Assembly: GCA_030625815.1 (NCBI GenBank)
Contig: DAOUQF010000006.1
Coordinates: 56,036-120,035, forward strand
Length of the DNA: 64,000 bases
Direction: 5' to 3'
From: Eubacteriales bacterium
Lineage (GTDB): Bacteria; Bacillota; Clostridia; Tissierellales; GPF-1
The translations under genes were made by a program, and so were the position numbers. The first letter of the stretch is position 1. Every line of letters starts with the position of its first letter. This document shows, piece by piece, positions 16,292 through 24,595 of this stretch. The notes under the pieces were generated by a model. It saw nothing but the letters and a program-made list of their open reading frames with translations. It was not told the DNA's origin and made no database searches.

Positions 16292-17543
16292 AAAACTGAC
16301 TCGTTTTCTCTTTCGGCTGATGGTTGTATTCTTTGTTGGGATCTTTGGGATGGGGTTCTTTTCAGAGAGTTTAAAGCCGATTCTTTTGCCCAATGTCAAC
16401 GTCGCGATAATTGGAAATACGGGGATCAAGCGAATGGTGAAGCAAACCGGTCGAATCGAGGCTTTTTCTACGGAATCCCTGCGATGTTTACAGCGGGTTG
16501 AAATTCTAGAAGTGGCTGCAAAAAAAGGGGCAACGGTGCAGGCTGGAGATCCGTTGATTCGTGTTCGGGTGCGGGCGACGGGGGATCAAGCTCCATTTGG
16601 ACAAGTCTTTGATCAGACCGAGAGCCTTCGGCGTCAATTGGAGGACTTGGAATTTCAAGTGTACCAAGGGGACAATCAGGCTGTTCAAGCTTGGCATGAC
16701 TTTTCGGAGCAAGAAGAGCAGGCGCGGGTGATTTTGAGTCTTTACGAGTTGGGCGTGATTGGGAAACGGGAATGGCAGAACTGGAATCGTCAACGGGATG
16801 AACTGGAAATTTCATGGAAGCAAGCCCTTTCCAGCCAAGCGGATTTGACGGAATGGAATCGGGAAGAAGCGTCGATGATTCAAGGGAAGATTCAGCAATT
16901 GACCGGAGAGTTGATCGACATGCAAGAGCAGTGCTCCATAGAAATTGATAAAAATGGATGGATTGTTTCGCCGGCAACGGGAATCGTGACGGAAGTCAGC
17001 GAAGTTGATTCACAGGTGAAACCTTTGGATACGATTATGAAGATCGCGGAAGTAACTGATTATACCTCTGTGAAACTGGTAACAGAAATCAGCCTGTCGG
17101 ATTATCAATGGGTGGGGGATACCCTGCTTGTACATATTCGTACACCTTTTGGTTTGTTGAAAACCTATACGGACAACATTTATCAAACGGATCATCAAAC
17201 GGTTGTATTTGAATCCGTTTTCAATAAAGCCTTTGCGGAAGAAATTCGATTGGGACAAACTTATGATACGATCATTGAGCGGCAGCAGCGATTTATGAGA
17301 ACGGTAACCATTCCGAAATCATTGATTTCTGCGCCTGGAGGATTTTATGATCGGGGTATGGGGACAGTAAAGATTATCAGGCAAGAGCACGGAATTCTGG
17401 GCGATGAGTTCTTTATTCAAGAGGTGCCGATTCGCATGGTTGTCGTTGGCGACGAGCGAGTCATCACTTTGCCTTTGCAGGGCTTCGTTGCATTGAACGC
17501 GGATCATTTGGAGTCTGGCACAAAGGTTTATATCAATCAATAG
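16284..17543 (+). CDS. second HlyD-like adaptor protein
   Basis: This 419-residue protein again has one N-terminal membrane segment and a lipoyl-like half motif (E-I-L-E-V-A-A-K-K-G-A-T-V-Q-A-G-D-P-L-I). A coiled-coil hairpin spans about 110-215, and the return half is I-V-S-P-A-T-G-I-V-T-E-V. A beta-barrel region follows. Start at ATG 16284 is chosen because AGGAGGGAGAGG ends a few bases before it; the start lies inside the preceding gene. It differs clearly from the adaptor at 13974, so the two probably form different parts of one assembly rather than being a recent duplication. Confidence 0.75.
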   Translation: MDKKLTRFLFRLMVVFFVGIFGMGFFSESLKPILLPNVNVAIIGNTGIKRMVKQTGRIEAFSTESLRCLQRVEILEVAAKKGATVQAGDPLIRVRVRATGDQAPFGQVFDQTESLRRQLEDLEFQVYQGDNQAVQAWHDFSEQEEQARVILSLYELGVIGKREWQNWNRQRDELEISWKQALSSQADLTEWNREEASMIQGKIQQLTGELIDMQEQCSIEIDKNGWIVSPATGIVTEVSEVDSQVKPLDTIMKIAEVTDYTSVKLVTEISLSDYQWVGDTLLVHIRTPFGLLKTYTDNIYQTDHQTVVFESVFNKAFAEEIRLGQTYDTIIERQQRFMRTVTIPKSLISAPGGFYDRGMGTVKIIRQEHGILGDEFFIQEVPIRMVVVGDERVITLPLQGFVALNADHLESGTKVYINQ

Positions 17544-17554
17544 GGGGATTGTTG

Positions 17555-18838
17555 ATGAAAAACGTGAAGCGGATTTTACAGATCATAGTCCTTCTGATTG
17601 TTGGTTTTGGATTAATTGGCTGCGAGGAAGATCCCGGCGTCAAAGAACGTCAAGCCTTTATTGAGAGTCTAACAGAGGACGAAATGGTGGTTGCGGTTTG
17701 GGAGCAAGCGTATCAGCAATATGTTGCCGGTACGGAGACAAAAGCGGCCTACGACTTGATGAATTACGAAGGGGTTTCCATCCGATATCTGCAGGTGAAG
17801 GCAAAAACGGCGGAAGAGTATTATGAGTTGGTTAATGAATTGTTGTATCAGAATGAGTCGGTTGATCTGATTCATCTACCCTTTGGCAATCCGTATCAAG
17901 CCTATGTAGACAATGGCATTGCCATGGATTTGACGGATGCGATCCCAGAGATTGCGAATATCTATCCAAACCTGCAGAGTCCCTACTATATCCCTGCAAC
18001 CATTTGGGTTTTTCCGACGGCGCTCAATCGCATTGTTTTGGAGAATTTAGGGATTGAGGAAGAGCTTGAAGCCCTGGATCGAGACGGATATATGGCGATT
18101 CGCGCAACCTGGCTGGAAAGTACGCCTCGGTATTATACCAAGCGAAGATATCAAGAAGAAATTGCAGATTTTCATACGCGTTTTTCTGTATTTGATCTGG
18201 AAAATCGTCAGGTGGCATTGGCGAAAGCGGAAGTTGTCGCCTATGTGCAAGAATTGCGCGACGAGATTCATTCCGATCAGTATCTGGGGATCCAAGATGT
18301 GGAGCAAGACGATTTTGTTGTACAGGATGTGGAGCATATCAATGGATTGAATACGGAGCGTCTTGGTTGGGGCAGTACCCATGACATAGCCGATCTGATC
18401 TTTCTTCCGCCGGTTTTTGAACCGGATCAAGCCCTGCTGACGGATGGGTATGTCGTGAATCGATTCGGGAAAAATAAAGAGATTGCCATCCGATTCTTGC
18501 GCAAATACCTGGAGGATGAATATCAGATATCGGTTTACAACGACAGTTATTCTTTTTATCCGGTGAGCCGACAGGTGGAGGAACGAATTTTTGAACTGGA
18601 TGAATTTGTGTATCGGAATGAAAAGTTGCAAGTGTTGCAGACACAAATCTTAGAAAATATAAAACAAGGTCTGTATGCTTCGCCCAGCAATCAATCCTTT
18701 GAGTATTGGCTGATGATGCAGGGGCTCTATGAGCGCCTCGAAGAACTCGTTTATGATGAAGATCGATATACGCGAGAGGATTTGGAAGCGGAACTGAAGG
18801 CCTTGGAGGAACGTTTATATTTAATCCTGATTGAATAA
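17555..18838 (+). CDS. extracellular solute-binding lipoprotein of the permease/adaptor operon
   Basis: The 427-residue protein begins with a signal peptide ending L-I-G-C-E-E, a lipobox with the lipidated Cys around residue 23. The body resembles family 1 sugar-binding proteins: L-L-Y-Q-N-E-S-V-D-L-I-H-L-P near the first domain and a central V-F-P-T-A-L-N hinge region. It lies 11 nt after the second adaptor and ends the operon. It should present a ligand to the two CUT1-type permeases. The C-terminal 60 residues are strongly acidic and helical. Start at 17555 is preferred over TTG 17549 because AGGGGG lies upstream. Ligand unknown; no glycosidase is encoded nearby. Confidence 0.75.
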   Translation: MKNVKRILQIIVLLIVGFGLIGCEEDPGVKERQAFIESLTEDEMVVAVWEQAYQQYVAGTETKAAYDLMNYEGVSIRYLQVKAKTAEEYYELVNELLYQNESVDLIHLPFGNPYQAYVDNGIAMDLTDAIPEIANIYPNLQSPYYIPATIWVFPTALNRIVLENLGIEEELEALDRDGYMAIRATWLESTPRYYTKRRYQEEIADFHTRFSVFDLENRQVALAKAEVVAYVQELRDEIHSDQYLGIQDVEQDDFVVQDVEHINGLNTERLGWGSTHDIADLIFLPPVFEPDQALLTDGYVVNRFGKNKEIAIRFLRKYLEDEYQISVYNDSYSFYPVSRQVEERIFELDEFVYRNEKLQVLQTQILENIKQGLYASPSNQSFEYWLMMQGLYERLEELVYDEDRYTREDLEAELKALEERLYLILIE

Positions 18839-18884
18839 AGCGGTCAAACGGGTATATATTCGTTGAATCACGGGAGGTGAATCA

Positions 18885-19997
18885 ATGAATGCGATCAATC
18901 AGGTGAATGTGTTTGAGGGAAAGAAAATGGCCCTCTATGTAGAAATGCCGGATTTATACGAGATTGCAGCAACCGCGGTTTCCTTTGCCAATTTGGCTGG
19001 TGGTGAAATGGTGATAGGGGTTGATCCTGCTGTGCATGAAATTTTCGGACTGAGCGACGGCGAGATTTCAAAGGCCTTGTCGGATGTTCCTCATGCCATA
19101 GAAAAACTCTGCACGCCAGCAATTGTTCCGGAAATATTTGTGAGGAATGTGGACGATCGACATCTTTTGATCATCAAGATTGGAATGGGCAGCATGAAGC
19201 CCTATTATATTCGGGATGAAGGCGATCGTGAGGGGGTCTATATTCGCCAAGCCAAAGTGAATCGACATGCGTCGAAAGAACAGATCGAAGAGATGATTCG
19301 GGAATCGAAGAATCAATCCTTTGACGAGATTCTCGTCAGGGATTATCAGCTGGATAATTTGGAATTGGCTAGGCTAAAGGATGATATCCGTCATTTGATA
19401 CATATGGAGATCTCGGATGCTGATCTTTTGAGATTAGGATTGTTTGATCGATTGATTCCAACTCGGGCACTCGCGATTATTGCCGGCGATGAGAAGCGGT
19501 TTGGCTATGCAAAAATTCTTTGCACGAAGCATCGGCTTTCTTCCAGCGGCGATTTCGAAGATGAAACCGAGGAAATTCAAGGAAGTTTGCCGAATCGAAT
19601 TATCGGAGCGATTGATTTTTTATTAAATGATGCCAGTTATTGCAGTCAACGCATGCCAAGAAAGCTGTTGCTGGAGGCAATTGTCAATGCGGTTTCGCAT
19701 CGTGATTATGCCATGAGAGAACATGCGATACAAATCGAATCCTATCCGGATCGGTTGGTGATCATTTCGCCGGGCGGGCTGCCTAAAACGATGACGATTA
19801 CCAAGATTTTATCGGGTACGTCAGAAGCGCGGAATCCATTAATCAGTAATTTTATGCGCTTTATTGGATTTGCAGGTTCTTGGGGAACAGGGATTCGTCG
19901 CATTCAAGAGATTTGTATTGAGGAAGGCATATATACACCAACATTTGTTGAAGAGGGAATTTTCTTTAAGGTAATTTTTGACAAATCTAGCAAATAA
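18885..19997 (+). CDS. AlbA_2/Schlafen-type ATP-binding protein, putative regulator
   Basis: A 370-residue protein with an AlbA_2 domain (E-I-A-A-T-A-V-S-F-A-N-L-A-G-G-E-M-V-I-G-V-D, about residues 25-46) and a C-terminal GHKL-like ATPase part (L-L-L-E-A-I-V-N-A-V-S-H-R-D-Y, then I-I-S-P-G-G-L-P). This pair is common in bacterial proteins annotated as ATP-dependent or transcriptional regulators, whose biochemical role is largely unclear. The usual E-x-x-x-x-E-F-K segment at the very N-terminus is not present; the protein opens with a divergent sequence. It is 46 nt behind the transporter operon and may be co-transcribed with it. Confidence 0.75.
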   Translation: MNAINQVNVFEGKKMALYVEMPDLYEIAATAVSFANLAGGEMVIGVDPAVHEIFGLSDGEISKALSDVPHAIEKLCTPAIVPEIFVRNVDDRHLLIIKIGMGSMKPYYIRDEGDREGVYIRQAKVNRHASKEQIEEMIRESKNQSFDEILVRDYQLDNLELARLKDDIRHLIHMEISDADLLRLGLFDRLIPTRALAIIAGDEKRFGYAKILCTKHRLSSSGDFEDETEEIQGSLPNRIIGAIDFLLNDASYCSQRMPRKLLLEAIVNAVSHRDYAMREHAIQIESYPDRLVIISPGGLPKTMTITKILSGTSEARNPLISNFMRFIGFAGSWGTGIRRIQEICIEEGIYTPTFVEEGIFFKVIFDKSSK

Positions 19998-20065
19998 TAT
20001 TAGAATATCAACAATCTAGACAGTTAAGCAAAAAATAAACATTTGATAGTATGACCAAATATGGG

Positions 20066-20155
20066 TATGAAAACCAGTGAAAAGGCAAACTAGTCGAAAG
20101 ACTATGACGCAAAGCCAGAATCTACGGTTTTTCTACTATGATCGATCGGCTACCG
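20066..20155 (+). promoter_or_regulatory. c-di-GMP-I (GEMM) riboswitch aptamer
   Basis: The core GGCAAAC (20084-20090), a TAGTC/GACTA stem closed by a GAAA tetraloop (20091-20104) and TGACGCAAAGCC (20105-20116) reproduce the GEMM-I consensus, including the tetraloop and the conserved GACGCAAAGCC. CTACGG (20122-20127) and CTATGA (20136-20141) fit the tetraloop-receptor helix, and GGCTACCG (20148-20155) fits the 3' end. The aptamer sits in the leader of the secreted protease gene at 20208. Exact ends are estimated. Confidence 0.88.
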
Positions 20156-20174
20156 TTCTCGCGGTAGTCTTTTT
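20148..20174 (+). terminator. expression-platform terminator of the c-di-GMP riboswitch
   Basis: GGCTACCG (20148-20155) pairs with CGGTAGTC (20162-20169), 8 bp with one G-U, followed by TTTTT. Its 5' arm is also the 3' end of the aptamer. Bound aptamer and terminator therefore compete, which suggests that ligand switches the gene on; this direction is inferred. Confidence 0.75.
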
Positions 20175-20207
20175 GATTGCCAAATTTTTAAAAAAAAGGA
20201 GGATTTT

Positions 20208-22472
20208 ATGAAAAAAAGAGTTTCTGTTTTACTGGTTTTGATTCTAGTTTTAGCAGCATTGATCCCGAGCGGATTTGCCGGCGCAACTGCGCAAGATCCG
20301 CAAGAGAGCCGCTATGGAGATGTTGGAGACATTGGTACATGGCTGCGGTATCAAGCCAATGACGAGGTGCTACGTGCTGAGTTGGACGAGCAAATTCGTC
20401 AAGCGGCCGCGGGAGTGAATTTTGACGAAGAGCCGGAGGCAGAGGGCGAAGAGGCGGAATCGACCTTTACCTATGATGGGGGAACCAAGATGTTTTTGGG
20501 TTATGATTCAACACTTGGTTATTACTTCAAGGATTTTACATTGAGAAGCTTGGGATCAGATGTAGAAGTTTGGGTAGCCAATGATATCGCCTATCTTGAA
20601 GGCGATGCGCGAGATGATCCCGTGATTACGCAGGAACAAGTAGACTTGTTGCGGAATGAATTTGACAATAATATCTATCCGACGGATACGGAGTTCTTCG
20701 GCATGCCGGATTCGCATTATGGAACGTATTCTTTATTGGAAGCGTGGGGATATGTTCCGGAAGGTTATTATGAACCGTATGATGAAATCGAAAGAAATAT
20801 TATTTTAGTCGATAATATTCGCGATGAGAGTTATTACGACGATACCTATCCATTCTTTATTGCCGGATTTTATTCACCGACATATGAAGGGTATTTCGAT
20901 CGGAATATTATCAACTTGGATACCAACTCGTGGGAAACAAGATTGGAAACCACCTTCTTCGGTGTAACCGCTCATGAGTATCAGCATTTGATTCATGATG
21001 ACAACGATCCCCATGAGACGACGTGGTTGAATGAAGGCATGTCAGACTTTGCTGAGTATCTGTGTGGCTATGGACATCCGGAAGGACACGTTCAGTTCTT
21101 CTTGGATCATCCTGAAAACTCTCTCGTTGATTGGGATGAGCATTATTCTGCATCAACGGGACCGGAAACCCTTGCGGACTACGGTCAGGCGTATTTGCTT
21201 CAATTGTATCTTCATGATCAATTCGGCAAAGAATTTACCCGCGCTTTGGCGATCAGCCCGATTGTCGGGTTTGCCAGTGTTGATCAGATTCTTGACGATT
21301 TCGGAGCCGGGATTGATTTTGAGGAAGTCTTCCGCAGATTCTCTGTGGCTGTAGCGATAGACGCGCCGATGCCGGAGCAGGGAATCTATGAGTTCACCAG
21401 TATTGAATTGGCCGAGTTCGACGGCGGATTGGATTTCGAAAGTGCCTTGTTCTATGACAAAGACGGGGTTCCCGCTTGGGGCGGTGACTACAAACATCTT
21501 GAAAATATGAACGATATTAAGGGCGTGAAATTCGACGGGATCGATTTCTTGCCAACGCCATGGGTGGAGGTTGATGAATCACCGGTGGACGGCGGTCCTG
21601 CTCTCTACGGAAATACGGGCGATGAAAAGGACAATATCATGATCCTGCCGGTGGATTTGACCGGTTTAGCCGAAGTGGATCTGCTGTTCAATACTTGGTA
21701 TGAGATTGAATTGGATTGGGACTTCGGAATGGTTCAGGTTTCAACAGATAATGGTTCGACCTGGACAAGCCTCGAAAATGCGTACACGACAGATACATTG
21801 GTGCCTGAAGGCTATCCGGCAATCTATAATGAATTGCCAGGATTTACTGGGACATCAATAGTCGTTACAGCCGGTACGATCTGGATGCCAATGGAATTTG
21901 ATCTGGATGCCTATGCAGGTCAAGAGATTCTTTTGTCGTTCCGATATATGACGGACTGGGGAACCACGGAAGCGGGTTGGTATGTCAAGGACATCGAAGT
22001 GCCGGGGATTGACCTTGGCGTCGAGAATGGATCCCTGGACGGATTCTGTTCCTTGCATGAAATAATGGAAAATTACGTGGACTATCAAGTGGTATTTATT
22101 AACCGCACAGGCAATCGTGTCAGTCATGTGATTAGTCTGGATCCGATGAATGTGACGGAGATGGATGCAATCAAGCTGAAGCAATTGTTGGCAGCCGGCG
22201 ATACCTATATGATCGTTTGGTATCCTGCGCCAGTAGGAACCAAAGGCTATGTGGATTTCACCTATGAATTCTTGACTCCACAAGATATGAAAAAAATCCC
22301 AGCAGAGCCGTATGGACCGGAAGAGCCGTTTGGACCGGATGATCCTGCGGGTCCTGATGATCCAGGGACGCCAGATGACCCTGTAGGTCCTGACGATCCG
22401 ATCGATCCGGGAAAACCAAACAAGCCAGGAAAGCCTGAACATCCGGTTCATCCTGGAAAGCCTGTGAAATAA
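20208..22472 (+). CDS. secreted zinc metalloprotease with Pro/Asp-rich tail, c-di-GMP-controlled
   Basis: The 754-residue protein has a Sec signal peptide (M-K-K-R-V-S-V-L-L-V, Ala-x-Ala near residue 25). The zincin motif H-E-Y-Q-H is at 256-260 and W-L-N-E-G-M-S-D-F-A-E follows with Glu276 as likely third zinc ligand. This layout resembles immune-inhibitor-A/M6-like and related gluzincin peptidases. Residues about 480-640 look like a beta-sandwich module with an immune-inhibitor-A-type V-S-T-D-N-G-S-T-W strand. The C-terminus is a low-complexity run of G-P-D-D-P and G-K-P repeats, probably a wall-spanning stalk; no LPxTG is present. It is preceded by a c-di-GMP-I riboswitch, so it likely acts in attachment or release of cells. 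Substrate unknown. Confidence 0.8.
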   Translation: MKKRVSVLLVLILVLAALIPSGFAGATAQDPQESRYGDVGDIGTWLRYQANDEVLRAELDEQIRQAAAGVNFDEEPEAEGEEAESTFTYDGGTKMFLGYDSTLGYYFKDFTLRSLGSDVEVWVANDIAYLEGDARDDPVITQEQVDLLRNEFDNNIYPTDTEFFGMPDSHYGTYSLLEAWGYVPEGYYEPYDEIERNIILVDNIRDESYYDDTYPFFIAGFYSPTYEGYFDRNIINLDTNSWETRLETTFFGVTAHEYQHLIHDDNDPHETTWLNEGMSDFAEYLCGYGHPEGHVQFFLDHPENSLVDWDEHYSASTGPETLADYGQAYLLQLYLHDQFGKEFTRALAISPIVGFASVDQILDDFGAGIDFEEVFRRFSVAVAIDAPMPEQGIYEFTSIELAEFDGGLDFESALFYDKDGVPAWGGDYKHLENMNDIKGVKFDGIDFLPTPWVEVDESPVDGGPALYGNTGDEKDNIMILPVDLTGLAEVDLLFNTWYEIELDWDFGMVQVSTDNGSTWTSLENAYTTDTLVPEGYPAIYNELPGFTGTSIVVTAGTIWMPMEFDLDAYAGQEILLSFRYMTDWGTTEAGWYVKDIEVPGIDLGVENGSLDGFCSLHEIMENYVDYQVVFINRTGNRVSHVISLDPMNVTEMDAIKLKQLLAAGDTYMIVWYPAPVGTKGYVDFTYEFLTPQDMKKIPAEPYGPEEPFGPDDPAGPDDPGTPDDPVGPDDPIDPGKPNKPGKPEHPVHPGKPVK

Positions 22473-22512
22473 AAAATAGCAAACCCCCTTTTTTAAGGGG
22501 GTTTGCTATTTT
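22473..22512. terminator. 18-bp terminator after the protease gene
   Basis: An 18-bp perfect stem (left arm 22473-22490, right arm 22495-22512) with a TTTT loop follows the stop codon at once. It carries A-rich and T-rich flanks on both sides and can act in both directions. Confidence 0.9.
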
Positions 22513-22563
22513 CTGTGATCCAAAGTAAAATAAAGAAAAGAAGGAAAAGAAAGGAAAGCCAGC

Positions 22564-22902
22564 ATGGACGATATTATTATTTTCACATCGCCAACTTGAC
22601 CGCATTGCGGAACCGCAAAGGATTTTTTGCGGAAGGAAGGGTATCGATTTATTGAACGGGACATCAGTCGAGATCCTGCCGCGCGTCAGGAAATGATGCG
22701 GCGGCAAATGACGGGGGTACCGTCTTTTGTGATAGGCGATGCGCAACAAGTTGGGTTTTCTCCAGAATGGATCAAAGCTCATGTGAAAATTCGAATCGAA
22801 GCATGTCCCCATTGTGGGCAGCGCATCAGAATTCCCAAAGGGAAAGGGCAGATTCGCGTTCGATGTTCATCCTGTCAAAACCAATTTGTGATAAAAAGTT
22901 AA
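22564..22902 (+). CDS. selenocysteine-containing glutaredoxin-like protein with C-terminal zinc ribbon
   Basis: Reading from ATG 22564 through an in-frame TGA at 22597-22599 gives a 112-residue protein: M-D-D-I-I-I-F-T-S-P-T-U-P-H-C-G, then a thioredoxin fold with the cis-proline loop T-G-V-P and G-D-A-Q-Q-V-G-F. The TGA falls exactly on the first Cys of the glutaredoxin/NrdH C-P-x-C motif, so it most likely encodes Sec12, forming U-P-H-C15. A hairpin 13 nt after the TGA is a SECIS candidate. Residues about 80-112 form a zinc ribbon with two C-x-x-C pairs (C-P-H-C, C-S-S-C), an unusual fusion. A TTG start at 22627 would lose the active site. AAGGAAAG precedes the ATG. Confidence 0.85.
22613..22632 (+). 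promoter_or_regulatory. candidate bacterial SECIS hairpin
   Basis: CCGCAAA (22613-22619) pairs perfectly with TTTGCGG (22626-22632) around a six-base loop starting GG. The loop lies about 20 nt after the UGA, within the range used by bacterial SelB. A competing TTGCGG/CCGCAA pairing (22605-22618) exists. Confidence 0.55.
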
Positions 22903-22917
22903 TCGGGAGGTGAGAAG

Positions 22918-24510
22918 ATGGGTTTTAATGAGAGAAATTTTCAACGCGCGCAAGAGAATTTTCAACATTTGGCGCAACAATTGAATGAATTCACCCAGTG
23001 GGCGCTGGAGGAATTGAAATCACGGGATCGCGAGTTGAAAGAGACCCAAATTCATCTTCAAATGGCTAAAAAGCAAATCGATTTATTGGTTGGCGAATTG
23101 GCGGATGCGAAACGAGAGATAGAAGATCTGAAAGAGCGGTTGAATGAATCGGGTCAAGTCATTGCGATGCCGACGAAGGAAATCGTTGCGGCGAAGCCAG
23201 AACCGGAAGAAACCTATGACGAGTTGTTGCAGCGCGCTGACTTTATTCAGAAACAAATGGCCGTTTCGGAATCGCCTGCACACCATAAGCCAGCCTTTGA
23301 GATGGACCTTGAGCAATCGGGGTCAGGGGTGGAAAGTTCGGCAGCGATCCATGCTACAAGTCGACCAGCTGAGCATGTGCATCATTGCAAATCCACATTC
23401 ACAATGGATCTGCAAGAGGAACTCGGAGAACCGAGTTTAGTGGAAAAATCAGATCCAAACTTCTTTGCGCCTGCGATTGCTGCATTGAAACGTGGAGATC
23501 GAAAGGCGGCTGTCGCCTTTTTGATTCAGCATGAATCGGAATGGCAAGCAGGTGACGCAGAGATGATCCGTTTCTATTTTGATTTTATGGATCAATTGAT
23601 TGTAGCGGCAAATGGGCAGGCAGAGGTTGTGCGGGATGGATTTGTTCAAATGATTCGGTTTGCGGTTGCCAAGCAACTATTTGAACCGATACGCACTTTT
23701 ATTCAGTTGAATCATGGAAGTCTTGAAACTATTCTTCTTTCGGGAGCGAACACCTCAGAAGTATTAATGGATTTGAGCGTCCTGTATTTCCAAATGTCAA
23801 TGAAGTATGAATTCAAGCATTGGATGCGAATCAATCGGGATCAAGGAATTCTTCAATCTGCAACCCTTCGGGATAATCAGTCGTGGGGGTTGTTGTATAT
23901 GGCGCTTTTCTTCGATCAGGATGAAGTTGTCAGAGAGAGCGTGCAAGGTTTGAAGGCGAAGATTTTATTGCCGATTCCTGAAGCGAAATTGTATCGTGAA
24001 TATGTGGATGCAGTTCGTGACGGCAGAAATATTCAATTGGCGCAGGAGCAATTTGATGATCGGTCAACCTTTATGCGATATGTGGATGATCAGATTCGCG
24101 AACGCGTATTCCCGATGATGAAAGAGCGGCTGCAAGCAAAGGCGAAGCAAGAATCTGAAACAATTGCACCTGAACCGGAAGTGGCTTCGAGACCGGAGGT
24201 CGCCTTGGTTGAATCCGAGCAAACCGATGGTGAGCAATTGACGCGGGTTGAAGAGGTGTATTTTGTCGGAGGAGAAGGGCGAAACTGTCCGGTAGATGAA
24301 ACGACATTGACGTATCAAGAGATTTCTTTGAAAACCTTTCATAGCAAGTCGGATCGAGATCTCAATCTGGCTGGTTCTTATCAAAAGGTGCGATTGCTGT
24401 ATTGTTCCAAATGCAATCAATACTATATCAATCAATTTATTCGTTGGGGCATTACCGGATTTATTCGTGTGGGATCCAATGAAGAAAGACAAGGGCATCA
24501 AATTGGCTAA
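22918..24510 (+). CDS. coiled-coil protein of unknown function
   Basis: The 530-residue protein begins with a predicted coiled coil (about residues 15-80, rich in Glu, Lys, Gln and Leu) and continues with a low-complexity linker. A helical middle follows (about 170-390; repeats of Leu/Phe-rich helices such as M-I-R-F-Y-F-D-F-M-D-Q). The C-terminal part contains N-C-P-V-D near 450 and the C-S-K-C pair near 500, suggesting a metal-binding or disulfide region. No enzyme motif is visible. GGAGGTGA precedes the ATG, 15 nt after the selenoprotein gene, so the two form an operon and the protein may be a redox partner. I do not recognise the family. Confidence 0.6.
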   Translation: MGFNERNFQRAQENFQHLAQQLNEFTQWALEELKSRDRELKETQIHLQMAKKQIDLLVGELADAKREIEDLKERLNESGQVIAMPTKEIVAAKPEPEETYDELLQRADFIQKQMAVSESPAHHKPAFEMDLEQSGSGVESSAAIHATSRPAEHVHHCKSTFTMDLQEELGEPSLVEKSDPNFFAPAIAALKRGDRKAAVAFLIQHESEWQAGDAEMIRFYFDFMDQLIVAANGQAEVVRDGFVQMIRFAVAKQLFEPIRTFIQLNHGSLETILLSGANTSEVLMDLSVLYFQMSMKYEFKHWMRINRDQGILQSATLRDNQSWGLLYMALFFDQDEVVRESVQGLKAKILLPIPEAKLYREYVDAVRDGRNIQLAQEQFDDRSTFMRYVDDQIRERVFPMMKERLQAKAKQESETIAPEPEVASRPEVALVESEQTDGEQLTRVEEVYFVGGEGRNCPVDETTLTYQEISLKTFHSKSDRDLNLAGSYQKVRLLYCSKCNQYYINQFIRWGITGFIRVGSNEERQGHQIG

Positions 24511-24511
24511 G

Positions 24512-24541
24512 AAGAACAGGATTCTACCTGTTCTTTTTTTT
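24512..24541 (+). terminator. terminator of the selenoprotein operon
   Basis: AAGAACAGG (24512-24520) and CCTGTTCTT (24527-24535) form a 9-bp perfect stem, followed by T to 24541. Confidence 0.85.
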
Positions 24542-24547
24542 GTGATT

Positions 24548-24556
24548 TGATAGAAT
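24548..24556 (+). promoter_or_regulatory. extended -10 promoter candidate of mtnP-mtnA
   Basis: TGA followed by TAGAAT (24551-24556) lies 40 nt before the mtnP start. The same element recurs before other genes of the window; no good -35 is seen. Confidence 0.4.
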
Positions 24557-24595
24557 AGAATGAGATAGAATTTTACAACGAAGGAGATGTGAGCG

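Noticed and set aside
22627..22902. Shorter glutaredoxin-like frame starting at TTG 22627
   Set aside because: It lacks the active-site motif and has no proper ribosome site; reading through TGA from 22564 restores a full domain.
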